Source of the DNA: CAWGYT01 sp963826795
Lineage (GTDB): Bacteria > Planctomycetota > Planctomycetia > Pirellulales > Pirellulaceae
Direction: 5' to 3'
DNA: 64,000 nucleotides
Assembly (NCBI GenBank): GCA_963826795.1
Contig: CAWGYT010000025.1
Coordinates: 124,001 to 188,000, forward strand
Below are positions 36,911 to 46,100 of this stretch, one piece after another (the first letter of the stretch is position 1; the number at the start of each line of letters is the position of its first letter). Both the position numbers and the translations under genes were made by a program. The notes beneath the pieces were generated by a model, which searched no databases, had not been told where the DNA came from, and was given only the letters and a program-made list of their open reading frames with translations.

Positions 36911-37996
36911 ATGGCAGACCAAGAACCGCGATACGACGTCGGAACCGACTCGGTCGCGACCACGCTTTGGACCGCCGACCGGCTGGGCCAACTCGTCGAT
37001 TCGATCTTTCGCTCGGCTGGGTGCGACGCGCATGAGGCCGAGCGACTATCGCACTATTTGGTCGAAGCGAATCTTGCCGGTCACGATTCCCACGGCGTGA
37101 TTCGGGTGGCCTACTATGTCGACTACATTCGCAACGGCCAAGTGATGGTCAATCAACATGCAAGCGTCGTTTTCCAGACGGACTCGATCGCGGTCGTTGA
37201 CGGACATGGTGGTTTTGGGCAGGTCATTGGCGAAGAAGCGATGCAGTTGGCCATCGACAAAAGTGCTCACAGCGGCGTTTGCATCCTGGCCATTCGAAAT
37301 TGCGGCCACTTGGGTCGGATTGGAGACTGGCCACAGCTGGCCGCACGGGCGGGCAAGGTCTCCTTGCACTTCGTCAACACCAGCGGCTTTGGGCTGCTGG
37401 TCACGCCCTTTGGCGGGATCGACCGTCGCTTGTCGGCCAACCCGATCGCCGCGGGGATTCCGCGCGTGGGAGGCGAGCCGATCATTCTCGACATTTCAAC
37501 CGCCTCGATCGCGGAGGGCAAGATCAAGGTCGCTCGCAATCAGGGCCAGTCCGTGCCGCCCGGTTGCATCATCGATTCAGAGGGCAATCCCACCGTCGAC
37601 CCGGCGGACTTTTATACGGACCCGCCGGGTGCCATCAAACCGTTTGGCGGTCACAAGGGATACGGGCTGGGGATCATCGCCGAGATTCTGGCCGGCGCCG
37701 TGACGGGCAGTGGCTGCAGCCGGGTCGGTGCCGATCGGTTGTTGAATGGGATGTTGTCCATCGTGATCGATCCGGCCGTGATCCCGCGTGACTTTGTCTT
37801 TGCCGACGAGATCGAGCAGTTCGTGGCCTTTGTGAAGACATCGCGGTTGGAAACGCCCGACGGTTCGATTCTCTTGCCGGGCGAGTTGGAAGCTCGCACG
37901 CGCGAGCAACGGTTGCAGGCCGGAATTCCGCTCGACGCCCAAACCTGCGCGGCGCTGCGGTCGACGGCAGGGTCATTGGGGGTCGCTTACACTTGA
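36911..37996 (+). CDS. Ldh2/YlbC-family NAD(P)-dependent malate/lactate/sugar-acid dehydrogenase
   Basis: Protein of 361 residues of the Ldh2 family, which includes malate, sulfolactate, ureidoglycolate and 2,3-diketo-gulonate dehydrogenases. The family's catalytic HDSHGV motif lies near residue 60, GHLGRIGDW supplies the active-site His, and the cofactor segment SANPIAAGIPR and the GGHKGYGLGII motif are all present. The family has its own fold, unrelated to classic LDH. Placement directly before the XylFGH transporter suggests action on a sugar acid rather than on malate, but this is inference. Confidence 0.88.
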   Translation: MADQEPRYDVGTDSVATTLWTADRLGQLVDSIFRSAGCDAHEAERLSHYLVEANLAGHDSHGVIRVAYYVDYIRNGQVMVNQHASVVFQTDSIAVVDGHGGFGQVIGEEAMQLAIDKSAHSGVCILAIRNCGHLGRIGDWPQLAARAGKVSLHFVNTSGFGLLVTPFGGIDRRLSANPIAAGIPRVGGEPIILDISTASIAEGKIKVARNQGQSVPPGCIIDSEGNPTVDPADFYTDPPGAIKPFGGHKGYGLGIIAEILAGAVTGSGCSRVGADRLLNGMLSIVIDPAVIPRDFVFADEIEQFVAFVKTSRLETPDGSILLPGELEARTREQRLQAGIPLDAQTCAALRSTAGSLGVAYT

Positions 37997-38099
37997 CTCG
38001 AGTTTTCCCATCGCACCACCTACTTGCCGGCTCCGCCGCGATTCCGTCGACGGCGTCGAGCACCGCTTCCGATCCACTCAGGCAATCCGAGAAACCGTC

Positions 38100-39134
38100 A
38101 TGATGACGCTGCGAACTGGACTGGTCACGCTCTCGCTGCTCTTGAGTCTGGCGCTGGGCTGGACGGTTGCGAATCGCGGCCCGGCGACCCAGCGGGCGAC
38201 CGCAGGCACGCCCTTGATCGGGCTCTCCCTGGGAACCCTGAAAGAAGAACGATGGCAGCGGGATCGAGATCTCTTTGTGGAACGCGCCAGGGAGCTGGGA
38301 GCCGAAGTGCTGGTGCAATCGGGCAACAGCGACGGGATGCGTCAGATCCAGGATATCGAATCGTTGCTTAGTCGCGGCGTGGATGTGATCGTCGTGGTCG
38401 CCTTCGATCCGTCGGCGATGTCCAAGGCGGTCGCCACGGCCCAGGCTGCCGGTGTCCCGGTCATTTGCTACGATCGCATGATCACGGACTGTGATGTCGA
38501 TCTCTATCTCAGCTTCGACAACCTGCGAGTAGGACAGTTGCAGGCCCAGTTTATTGTCGATGCGCTCGGCGGCAGCGGCAAGATCGTGCGGATTAACGGT
38601 CCGAAAACCGATCACACGGCGCAGCTATTCAAGCAGGGACAAGACCTGGTCTTACAGCCGCTGATCGATACGGGTCGGATCGAGGTGGTTCACGAAGACT
38701 TCGCCGAGGGCTGGAAGCCGTCCGAGGCCAAGCGGATCGTCAACGCGGCCATCACGATTGCGGGCCCGACCTTTGGCGCCGTCTTGGCGACCAACGACGG
38801 AACGGCGGGCGGCGCGATTCAAGCCTTGGTCGAGGAAGGATTGGCCGGCAAGATCGTGGTCACGGGTCAGGATGCCGATCGGGCGGCGTGCCAGCGGATC
38901 GAGCGGGGAGTTCAAACGATGAGCGTTTACAAACCCTTGAAGCGGCTCGCTTCCGCCGCGGCCGAGGCGGCAGTGACCTTGGCCCAGCGCAAGGTGCTGA
39001 TTGCCAAGGACTCCGTTTCCAATGGTTTCAAACAAGTCCCTTGCATCCTCCAGGACGTGATCGTGGTCCACCGGGGCAATCTCCGCGAGACCGTCGTGGC
39101 AGACGGATTCCACCGCTTGGAAGACCTCCAATGA
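38100..39134 (+). CDS. xylF: D-xylose-type ABC transporter substrate-binding protein
   Basis: Periplasmic binding protein of 344 residues. A signal peptide or lipid-less anchor occupies 1-25. The two-lobed Periplasmic_binding_4 fold follows, closely resembling XylF: IGLSLGTLKEERWQRDRD, then SGNSDGMRQIQDIESLLSRG, then VICYDRMITDCDVDLYLSFDN, and VVTGQDADRAACQRI near the C-terminus. It delivers a pentose or similar sugar to the permease. Its TGA overlaps the ATPase gene start (ATGA), so translation is coupled. Xylose is the best guess; ligand residues were not checked. Confidence 0.88.
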   Translation: MMTLRTGLVTLSLLLSLALGWTVANRGPATQRATAGTPLIGLSLGTLKEERWQRDRDLFVERARELGAEVLVQSGNSDGMRQIQDIESLLSRGVDVIVVVAFDPSAMSKAVATAQAAGVPVICYDRMITDCDVDLYLSFDNLRVGQLQAQFIVDALGGSGKIVRINGPKTDHTAQLFKQGQDLVLQPLIDTGRIEVVHEDFAEGWKPSEAKRIVNAAITIAGPTFGAVLATNDGTAGGAIQALVEEGLAGKIVVTGQDADRAACQRIERGVQTMSVYKPLKRLASAAAEAAVTLAQRKVLIAKDSVSNGFKQVPCILQDVIVVHRGNLRETVVADGFHRLEDLQ

Positions 39135-40684
39135 CGGTCGGAACGTCGGAGTCGTTAATCGCCGAGCGGATCACGAAACGCTTCGGCGGAGCCGTCGCCT
39201 TGTCAGACGTTTCGTTCGAGGTGAGGCCCGGCGAGATCCACGCCATCTGCGGCGAAAACGGGGCGGGCAAATCGACGCTGATCAAGATCCTCTCCGGCCA
39301 GTATCCCGAAGGGACCTACGAGGGGATGGTCTCTCTTGGCGGCCGACGGGCGCACTTCAAGTCGGTTCGCGACGCCCAGTCCATCGGAATCGCGGTGGTC
39401 CATCAAGAGCTGGCGCTAATTCCCGCGCTGACCGTGGCCGAGAACCTTTTTCTGCCGCAGTTTCCCCGCAAGCGGCGGTTCATCGATTGGTCCGCCATGG
39501 CGCGCCAAGCCGTCGCGGAAATGCAGGCCTTGCAGGTGGACATCCCTCCGGACGAGATCGTAGGAAGGCTGGGCGTAGGTCAACGCCAACTCGTCGAAAT
39601 CGTGCGCGCGCTCGCCAGAAAGCCGCGTTTCTTGATTCTCGATGAACCCACGGCCGCACTCAGCGCGACCGAATCCGCCTGCTTGTTCGACGTCTTGAGA
39701 CGGCTGCGCGGCCTCGGCGTCGCGTGCATTTATATCTCGCATCGTTTGGAAGAACTTCAGGCGCTGGCCGATCGCGTGACGGTCCTCCGGGACGGACACA
39801 CCGTGACGACCTTGGATGCCGATCAGCTGGATACCAGGACGATCGTCCGCCAGATGGTGGGTCGCGAGTTGACGGACGTGTATCCCGCTGCCTCGAGGTC
39901 CGTTTCGAACGAAGTCCTGCTGGATGTTCAACAACTCTCCGTGCTGGAACCCAGGGGATCCCGCGTCCGACTGGCTGAAATCAGCCTTCAAGTTCACGCC
40001 GGCGAAATCCTCGGGCTGGGAGGATTACTCGGCGCAGGACGCTCCGAACTGCTGATGCATCTTTACGGCATGTGGGGACGTCGAGTCGCCGGCAAGGTCT
40101 CGCTCGGTGGCATCTCCTACGAGGCGCCCTCGCCCCGGGAATCGCTCCGACGCGGTCTGATGCTGGCCACCGAGGACCGCCAGCATTTCGGGTTAGCGGC
40201 TCACGAATCGATCGAACACAACCTGACACTTTCGTCCCTGGACTCCGTGACGCGCGGCGGGTGGATCGACCGAGTCGGCGAGTATCGGCGGGCCGCCGGA
40301 ATTTCGGAACGACTTCGAATTGCTCATCGGTCCCTCGAGCAGCCTGTCCGTGACCTGTCGGGCGGCAATCAACAGAAAGTCGTGCTTGGGCGCGGACTGC
40401 TGACCGAGCCGCGCGTCGTGTTGCTGGACGAACCGACGCGCGGGATTGACGTGGGAGCCAAGCGCGAGATCTATCGCGAGATCCGGCAGTTGGTCGCCGA
40501 ACGCAAGGCCGTCTTGCTGGTCTCCAGCGAATTGCCCGAGTTGATGGGGCTGAGTGATCGCATCATCATGATTCGAGACGGTCGAATTGGCGGGCAATTC
40601 GACCGTCGCCCCTTCCGTGCCGAGGAACTCATGCTCGCGGCGACGAGCCAACGTGCCGGAGGGAAGCCGAGCGGCGCGACGTGA
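39131..40684 (+). CDS. xylG: Sugar ABC transporter ATP-binding protein (two nucleotide-binding domains)
   Basis: Fused double ATPase of 517 residues, the layout of XylG/MglA/RbsA. Domain 1 has Walker A CGENGAGKST, signature GVGQRQLVEI and Walker B LILDEPTAAL. Domain 2 has a degenerate Walker A (GGLLGAGRSELL), an intact signature LSGGNQQK and Walker B VLLDEPTRGID, as usual in this family, where the second site is weakly active. The ATG at 39131 overlaps the xylF stop; a longer upstream frame lies inside xylF and is rejected. Confidence 0.92.
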   Translation: MTVGTSESLIAERITKRFGGAVALSDVSFEVRPGEIHAICGENGAGKSTLIKILSGQYPEGTYEGMVSLGGRRAHFKSVRDAQSIGIAVVHQELALIPALTVAENLFLPQFPRKRRFIDWSAMARQAVAEMQALQVDIPPDEIVGRLGVGQRQLVEIVRALARKPRFLILDEPTAALSATESACLFDVLRRLRGLGVACIYISHRLEELQALADRVTVLRDGHTVTTLDADQLDTRTIVRQMVGRELTDVYPAASRSVSNEVLLDVQQLSVLEPRGSRVRLAEISLQVHAGEILGLGGLLGAGRSELLMHLYGMWGRRVAGKVSLGGISYEAPSPRESLRRGLMLATEDRQHFGLAAHESIEHNLTLSSLDSVTRGGWIDRVGEYRRAAGISERLRIAHRSLEQPVRDLSGGNQQKVVLGRGLLTEPRVVLLDEPTRGIDVGAKREIYREIRQLVAERKAVLLVSSELPELMGLSDRIIMIRDGRIGGQFDRRPFRAEELMLAATSQRAGGKPSGAT

Positions 40685-40790
40685 GGTGCACACGAACACG
40701 AGCCCACTTGGCCGCTTCGTGGGCCGAGCTTAAACGCCATTCCAACGACGAATCCAAGTCCGAGTGTCGGGAAATTCAATCCGAGATGCC

Positions 40791-42008
40791 ATGAATCACG
40801 AATCGACACCAGGGCACCCGCCCGACTCCACAACACGATCGGCGGGACCTGACCCGGGTCGGCCGGCGGGATTGCCAGAGCCAACCGTAGAACTGCAGTA
40901 CCTGGCCATGCCGCTGATCCTGGTCGGGATCTGGCTGTTCTTCACCGCGATTAACCCGCAGTTCGCCAGCCCCCGAAATCTTTCGATGCTGATGATCGAA
41001 GTTTCGGTCACGGCCACACTCGCGTTCGGCATGCTCCTGGTGATCGTTTCCGGCCACATCGATCTTGCGGCCGGCTCGGGCGTGGGTTTGATCGGAGGCA
41101 TCGCCGCCGTCCTGGTCTTTCGCTACGCGTGGCCTTCGCCACTGGCCATGCTGGCCGGCCTATTGAGCGCGATCCTGATCTGGGCCTTGATGGGCCTCTC
41201 GATCGTTCGACTGCGGATTCAAGCCTTCGTCGTGACGCTGGGCGGGCTGCTGATCCTCAAGGGACTGTTTTGGCTGGTCATCGAGAGTTCCACGGTGCCG
41301 GTCGTGGTCGGTGGATCACAGAATTTCTTTTCCTCGCTAACCACGGTCTATCTTTCGCCTCTGGCGAGCTTCATCGTGATGATCGTCGTGGCATTCGCGT
41401 TGGCCTATTTCGTGGTGACTGAGCGAGCAGAACGTCAACGCGCGGGGCTGGCCGTGGTGTCGGCCGAGCTGCTTTTCTTGAAAGGCATGGTCGCCGTTCA
41501 AGGGCTGCTGCTGATCGTGCTGGTTTGCAACCGTTTTCGCGGCGTCCCCGCCTCATTCCTGATCCTTTGCGCATTCGCGCTGGCGGCGCACCAGCTTGTC
41601 ACGCACACGGCGTTCGGTCGTTATCTGTACGCGATCGGGGGCAACGAAGCGGCCGCGCACGCCTGCGGAGTTCCCGTGGAGCGGTCCGTCGTGATCGCCT
41701 TCGGGCTGATGGGCGTCTGCGTGGCGGTGACCGGGTTTCTGCAAACCGCTTACGCCGGCGCATCGACCACGACGGTTGGCGAGTTGATGGAGTTGGACGC
41801 GATCGCGGCCTGCGTGATTGGCGGCGCCAGCCTCAAAGGCGGCCGTGGAACCATCCTGGGGACCCTGCTCGGATCACTCGTCATGGCCAGCCTGCTGAAC
41901 GGCATGACGCTGCTGGCGGTCCCGCCCGAACTCAAGTTGATTGTACGCGGCGTCGTCCTCGTACTCGCCGTCTTGATGGACGTTCGGCTGCGCCGGCAAC
42001 CGGGCTAA
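40791..42008 (+). CDS. xylH: Sugar ABC transporter permease
   Basis: Permease of 405 residues from ATG 40791 (GTG 40764 is possible) with about ten hydrophobic helices of the BPD_transp_2 type. The conserved loops VSGHIDLAAGSGVG and the EAA-like segment VIGGASLKGGRGTILGTLLG near the C-terminus match XylH/RbsC. A long hydrophilic N-terminal leader (about 35 residues) is slightly unusual. With xylF and xylG it makes a complete importer. It is followed by a short gap and the terminator of the convergent PEP-CTERM gene. Confidence 0.9.
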   Translation: MNHESTPGHPPDSTTRSAGPDPGRPAGLPEPTVELQYLAMPLILVGIWLFFTAINPQFASPRNLSMLMIEVSVTATLAFGMLLVIVSGHIDLAAGSGVGLIGGIAAVLVFRYAWPSPLAMLAGLLSAILIWALMGLSIVRLRIQAFVVTLGGLLILKGLFWLVIESSTVPVVVGGSQNFFSSLTTVYLSPLASFIVMIVVAFALAYFVVTERAERQRAGLAVVSAELLFLKGMVAVQGLLLIVLVCNRFRGVPASFLILCAFALAAHQLVTHTAFGRYLYAIGGNEAAAHACGVPVERSVVIAFGLMGVCVAVTGFLQTAYAGASTTTVGELMELDAIAACVIGGASLKGGRGTILGTLLGSLVMASLLNGMTLLAVPPELKLIVRGVVLVLAVLMDVRLRRQPG

Positions 42009-42041
42009 ACGACCGAGCGAGATCTTGCGACCCCAAAAAAA

Positions 42042-42071
42042 AATCCGCCGCAACCGAAGTTACGGCGGATT
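42042..42071 (-). terminator. Rho-independent terminator of the PEP-CTERM gene
   Basis: On the minus strand, aatccgccg and cggcggatt form a 9-bp stem around a 12-nt loop, followed by a run of eight or nine U's (the A run on the plus strand at 42036-42043). This is a textbook terminator 62 bp after the stop of the PEP-CTERM gene and may also slow transcripts leaving xylH. Confidence 0.85.
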
Positions 42072-42132
42072 GAGCTTCCTACGGAAGGCGAACCACCTCT
42101 GAATCTGCCAAGCACTCGGGCAGCCGCACGGG

Positions 42133-42840
42133 CTACGCAGCGGTTGCCTGTGCAGCACGTCGCTTGCGGTACCAAGTTCCAATCGCAGCCACGCCACCAA
42201 CCAGTCCCATCAAGGCAAACGCCGAGGGCTCGGGCACGGCAACGATCTTGCCCACCCCACCCACGATGTTCAGCGGAATGACGTTCGGCACGCCCGCGCT
42301 CGGCTGAGAAGCGGTCGTATCCCCACTGCCGTCGCCGTCAACGTCGGCGTTCAGATTGATCTGGAACACATCACCCCCAAGCACACCAGCGAGGGCAAAA
42401 CTAAGCTGGATCACCGAGGCGCCGCCCGCCGGCACCGTCACGAACGTACCGCCCGTTGTGCTGATGTTGTACTTTCGCACCAAGGGAGTCGGTGCGGGAG
42501 AGCCTGTGATCCCGGCGGACGTCTGGGCGGTCCACAGAGTCCCCGGCACGGTCGTCACCGCAGTGTAGATGTCGATCCCCACGCCGTTCGGGCCCGAGAA
42601 CGTCGCCGTGCCAGAACCCATCATCGTGGAAACACTCAGGGCGGGGTTGATGCTCACGACCTGTTGGCTGGCGACGTCGGAGGTGACCCGAACAATCGCC
42701 GTCGCCGTGGTCGCGCCCGGCAACACGCTCACTTGCGGCATCGAGAGCGTCAAGGTGGCTTGCGACGTCGAGGTCGCAACGAGCAAAACCGCCGCTGCCG
42801 CAAGTACAACCCGCAGCCGTTGGAATCTTCGCATTTTCAT
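42133..42840 (-). CDS. PEP-CTERM secreted protein with cohesin-like body
   Basis: Protein of 235 residues. A signal peptide (VVLAAAAVLLVATSTSQA) leads to a beta-sandwich body of about 150 residues (SMPQVSVLPGATTATAIVRV...GGDVFQINLNADVDGDGSG). The end is a PEP-CTERM tail: VPEPSAFALMGLVGG, a hydrophobic helix, and YRKRRAAQ. The tail directs exosortase processing. The SVLPGATTATAIVRV start and the GDVFQINLN motif also occur in the protein at 54064-55095 (SVPPGKFSASVDV, GDVFQIDLN). ATG 42840 is chosen because GCGGAG lies upstream. It ends in a strong terminator. Confidence 0.85.
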   Translation of the reverse strand: MKMRRFQRLRVVLAAAAVLLVATSTSQATLTLSMPQVSVLPGATTATAIVRVTSDVASQQVVSINPALSVSTMMGSGTATFSGPNGVGIDIYTAVTTVPGTLWTAQTSAGITGSPAPTPLVRKYNISTTGGTFVTVPAGGASVIQLSFALAGVLGGDVFQINLNADVDGDGSGDTTASQPSAGVPNVIPLNIVGGVGKIVAVPEPSAFALMGLVGGVAAIGTWYRKRRAAQATAA

Positions 42841-43043
42841 TTGAGTTAATCTCCGCAGGAAAGCTCGTTTTAGTCTAATAAGAGGGGGTTTGATTTGCAA
42901 GGAAGATGTTCGCAGATTCACGAATTCGTCAAACTCATCCGAAACCCCCCGAACCTCGCTCCTTTCGACCGCGCCCGCTGCACAGCCCCCGAGTCGCAAC
43001 ACCCGGCATTTTGGCAGCAAGGCAACGGTTCGGGTCAGCGTTT

Positions 43044-43081
43044 CCCGCCCCACCCTCGCTTAAGCACGCGAGTGGGGCGGG
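43044..43081 (-). terminator. GC-rich hairpin after the giant gene
   Basis: cccgccccaccctcgc and gcgagtggggcggg pair over 14 bp with a 2-nt bulge. It lies 47 bp downstream of the giant gene's stop; there is no U run. Confidence 0.45.
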
Positions 43082-43127
43082 AGTTGGCGGAGGGTTCCAG
43101 CTCCTTTTTCATCAAGTGGGTCAAGTC

Positions 43128-46100
43128 TTAGGCAAGGAATGCTCGGAGGTCTTCTTCCTCACCCTCCAGGTCGGCCAGTACTTCGTCCACCAAGCTCTTG
43201 AATCGACCGTCCTCGCTGGTGCCCCAATCGTCGCTCACCCATGCTCGGCGAGTCGATCGGGTGGCTGCTTGGGACAGGTCGGCTCGTTGCCGAGTGGCCT
43301 GATCTTCGACCGAGGCCAGCAGCATGTCGACGGCGTCGACATCGGCCTGGCGACCACCCACATCGTCCCGTCCCAGCAAGGCTGCCGAAATCGCGGCGGG
43401 GATTTGCTGAGCTTCCGCCAGTCCGACCAGCGTGACGTGTCCGACGTTCACTTCGTGCTGATTCGGTCCCAGCGGCGCGGCGGCCCCGTCGCGGTGCACA
43501 AGTTCCTCGCGGCTGCCGACGAAGACCAAGTGGGTTGGCGGAGCAACCGCAGGCGCGGGTTCGCTATTCCCACTCGTGGTCACCGTCGCCTGGTTATTGG
43601 CCAGGTAGGTCGCGTTGATCTTAATCAGGTACCAGCCAACCGGCAGGTTGTTGAACGAATAGTAGCCGTGTTGCAGCGGATTCCCGCTGGTCGTCGTGCT
43701 GGCAACCAAGGCTCCCATGTTCCCGGCCGCGTCCGACTTGTAAAGCTCAACGGGGACATTGTCGAGCGTCGGCTCGCCAGGATTCTGCTGTCCATTGCGG
43801 TTGACGTCCACAAAGACACAGCCGTGAACGGAACCCGCGTAGGCATTCGAGAACGCCAGGTCACTGGGGACTTCCACCTTCAAGGTGTTGGTCGGCAGGT
43901 GGGCGGCGCCCGGCCTCCAAACCAGCTCCTGACGGCTCTTCACGAAGAAGTCTCGGGAAGTCGTGTCGGTGGGCTTCACATCCGAGCCGACGCTGTCCAG
44001 CTTTTCACTGACGTTGTAGGCTCCAGGCCACAGGTGCTCGAGCCAGAACTCGCCGTTCGCGTCGGTCACGACGGTTTGACTTGTCACGACGCCGTCGCCG
44101 TTAAAGTCGCCGGTGACCACGAACGGGAAGTTAGCCCAAGGGTTATCAACTTGGATCTGAAGACCCGGACGATCGGGCAACCGATCAGCGTAGAAGTCGA
44201 TGAATCCGTCGCCATTCACGTCCGCACGGTTGTCGCCGGTGAGGATATCTCCGGACGGAACACGAGTGTCGTCGTAGTTGCCGTCGCCGTTGTAGTCCTC
44301 AAATTTGAAGCCGTGAATCGAACCCAGGACGGTGTTGCCAAACAGCAGCTCGAGGCCAATTGGGCCGTTGAGCTCGTCGTTCAGCGGGTTGTCGTCGCCA
44401 TCGGCCAGGACTTCGTATTGTCCGGGGCCAAGCACAACGGCGGGGGTGTTCTTCTTCCAGACGTATTCTTGACCGCTGAGGATCTTGAACGACGACTCGA
44501 TGCTGGTGGTCGGCACGACGTCGTCGCCGGCCACGTCCACTTCCCTGACCGTATACGCACCCGGCTTCAACCCGGCGAACTGGAACGTTCCCTTGTTCGG
44601 GCCAAACAGGATGCTGGAAGTCGTGTTAATCAGGTTGCCGCCGCTCCAGAGCTGGAACTGCACGTTCCCCATGGCCGCGTCGCCGTCGTCGTAGACGCCG
44701 TTGGCATTCACGTCTTCGAACTTAAAGCCGTGAATCGAACCGGGATAGTAGTTGCCGAAGACCAACTTGCCGTCCACCAGCTCGCGTTTCATCGAACCCG
44801 AAGGCAACATGGCTTTACCGGGTGCCCACGCGTATTCCTCGCGGCTACCGACAAAGTGAGTCCAGGTTGGATTCGTCGCGTTATGCGTCGAGGACTGCAT
44901 TCCGGCGGGCAACGTCTCCGTCACGGTGTACGATCCCGGATACAGCCCCATGAACCAGAACTCGCCATTGGCGTCGGTCGCCACCGGAATTGGGCCAACC
45001 GAGTTGCCTTTGCCATCGGTTCCCGTCAGGGTGAAGGTCACCCCGGCGATCGGCACATCCGGCGTCTTGAAGTTGCCTCCGAGCATGGCGGTATTCAGGT
45101 CGACCATCGTCGGGTAGATGACGGCCAGCGGATCGATCACCGAGAGCGAGTCGAGGCTGGCGTCTTCGCCGATCCCCATGCCGATGATATTGCCCGCCAC
45201 GGTCGACAGGGCAGCCACTTCGTCGGCCAAGGCCGCCCCGCTCTGTCCCACCGGCGTATTGGGATAACCATCCGACAGGAAGTAGACGTTGCTACGGTAC
45301 GCCTCGGCGTTCCAGGCCACCAGCTGGCTGGTCGCCAGATTCAGGCCCGCCTGGTAGTTCGTGTTGCTATTGGTCGTCCCGTCGACGGTCTTCAGGGCGT
45401 CCGCAATCTGCGTCGTGTTGCGGTAGCTGGTGTACTTCTTCACACCGGCACCTGGATCGAAGTCCAATTCGTAGGCACCGTTGCCCTGAATCACCACGAC
45501 GCTGATGTCAATATTCGCGTTGCTGGGCAAGGCGGGCATCAAGCCAACCAGTCGGTTGACGGTGACCAAAACCGCGTCGAGCTTCGTGTTGGAGAAGCCA
45601 TCGCCGTTGTAATCGCCCGGGATGTCATCGGCGTCGCCGTCGCCACCCGCTTCGATTTCTAGAATGTCACCGAGCATGCTACCGGAGGCATCGACGACAA
45701 ACACGACATGTCCGGTTGTCTCGCAGACTCCGTCGGCATCGATATCCAGGCACTTGAAGCCGTGAATCGAACCGGTGACCGCGTTGCCGTACGTGAGCGG
45801 TCCGCCCACCACGAATTCCTGACGCAGCGAATCGCTGGGCAGCATCGCCCGAGTCGCTTTCCAGACCAGCTCCTGGCGGCTGCCGACGAAGAACACGGGC
45901 GGGTTTTCGGTGGTTTGCACCAGCGGATTGCCCTTGAAGTCCTCGTACAGCCGGTAGTAGCCCGGCACCAAGCCTTCCAGCCAGAACTCGCCGTCCTTGT
46001 CGGTCAGCGTGGCTTCGATCAGCGTCCCCGACTGATCCGTCGGGCTGCTCAGTTTCTCAAGCACGAACGTGATCCCGCCAAACGGTGCCTCGTTCGCGTC

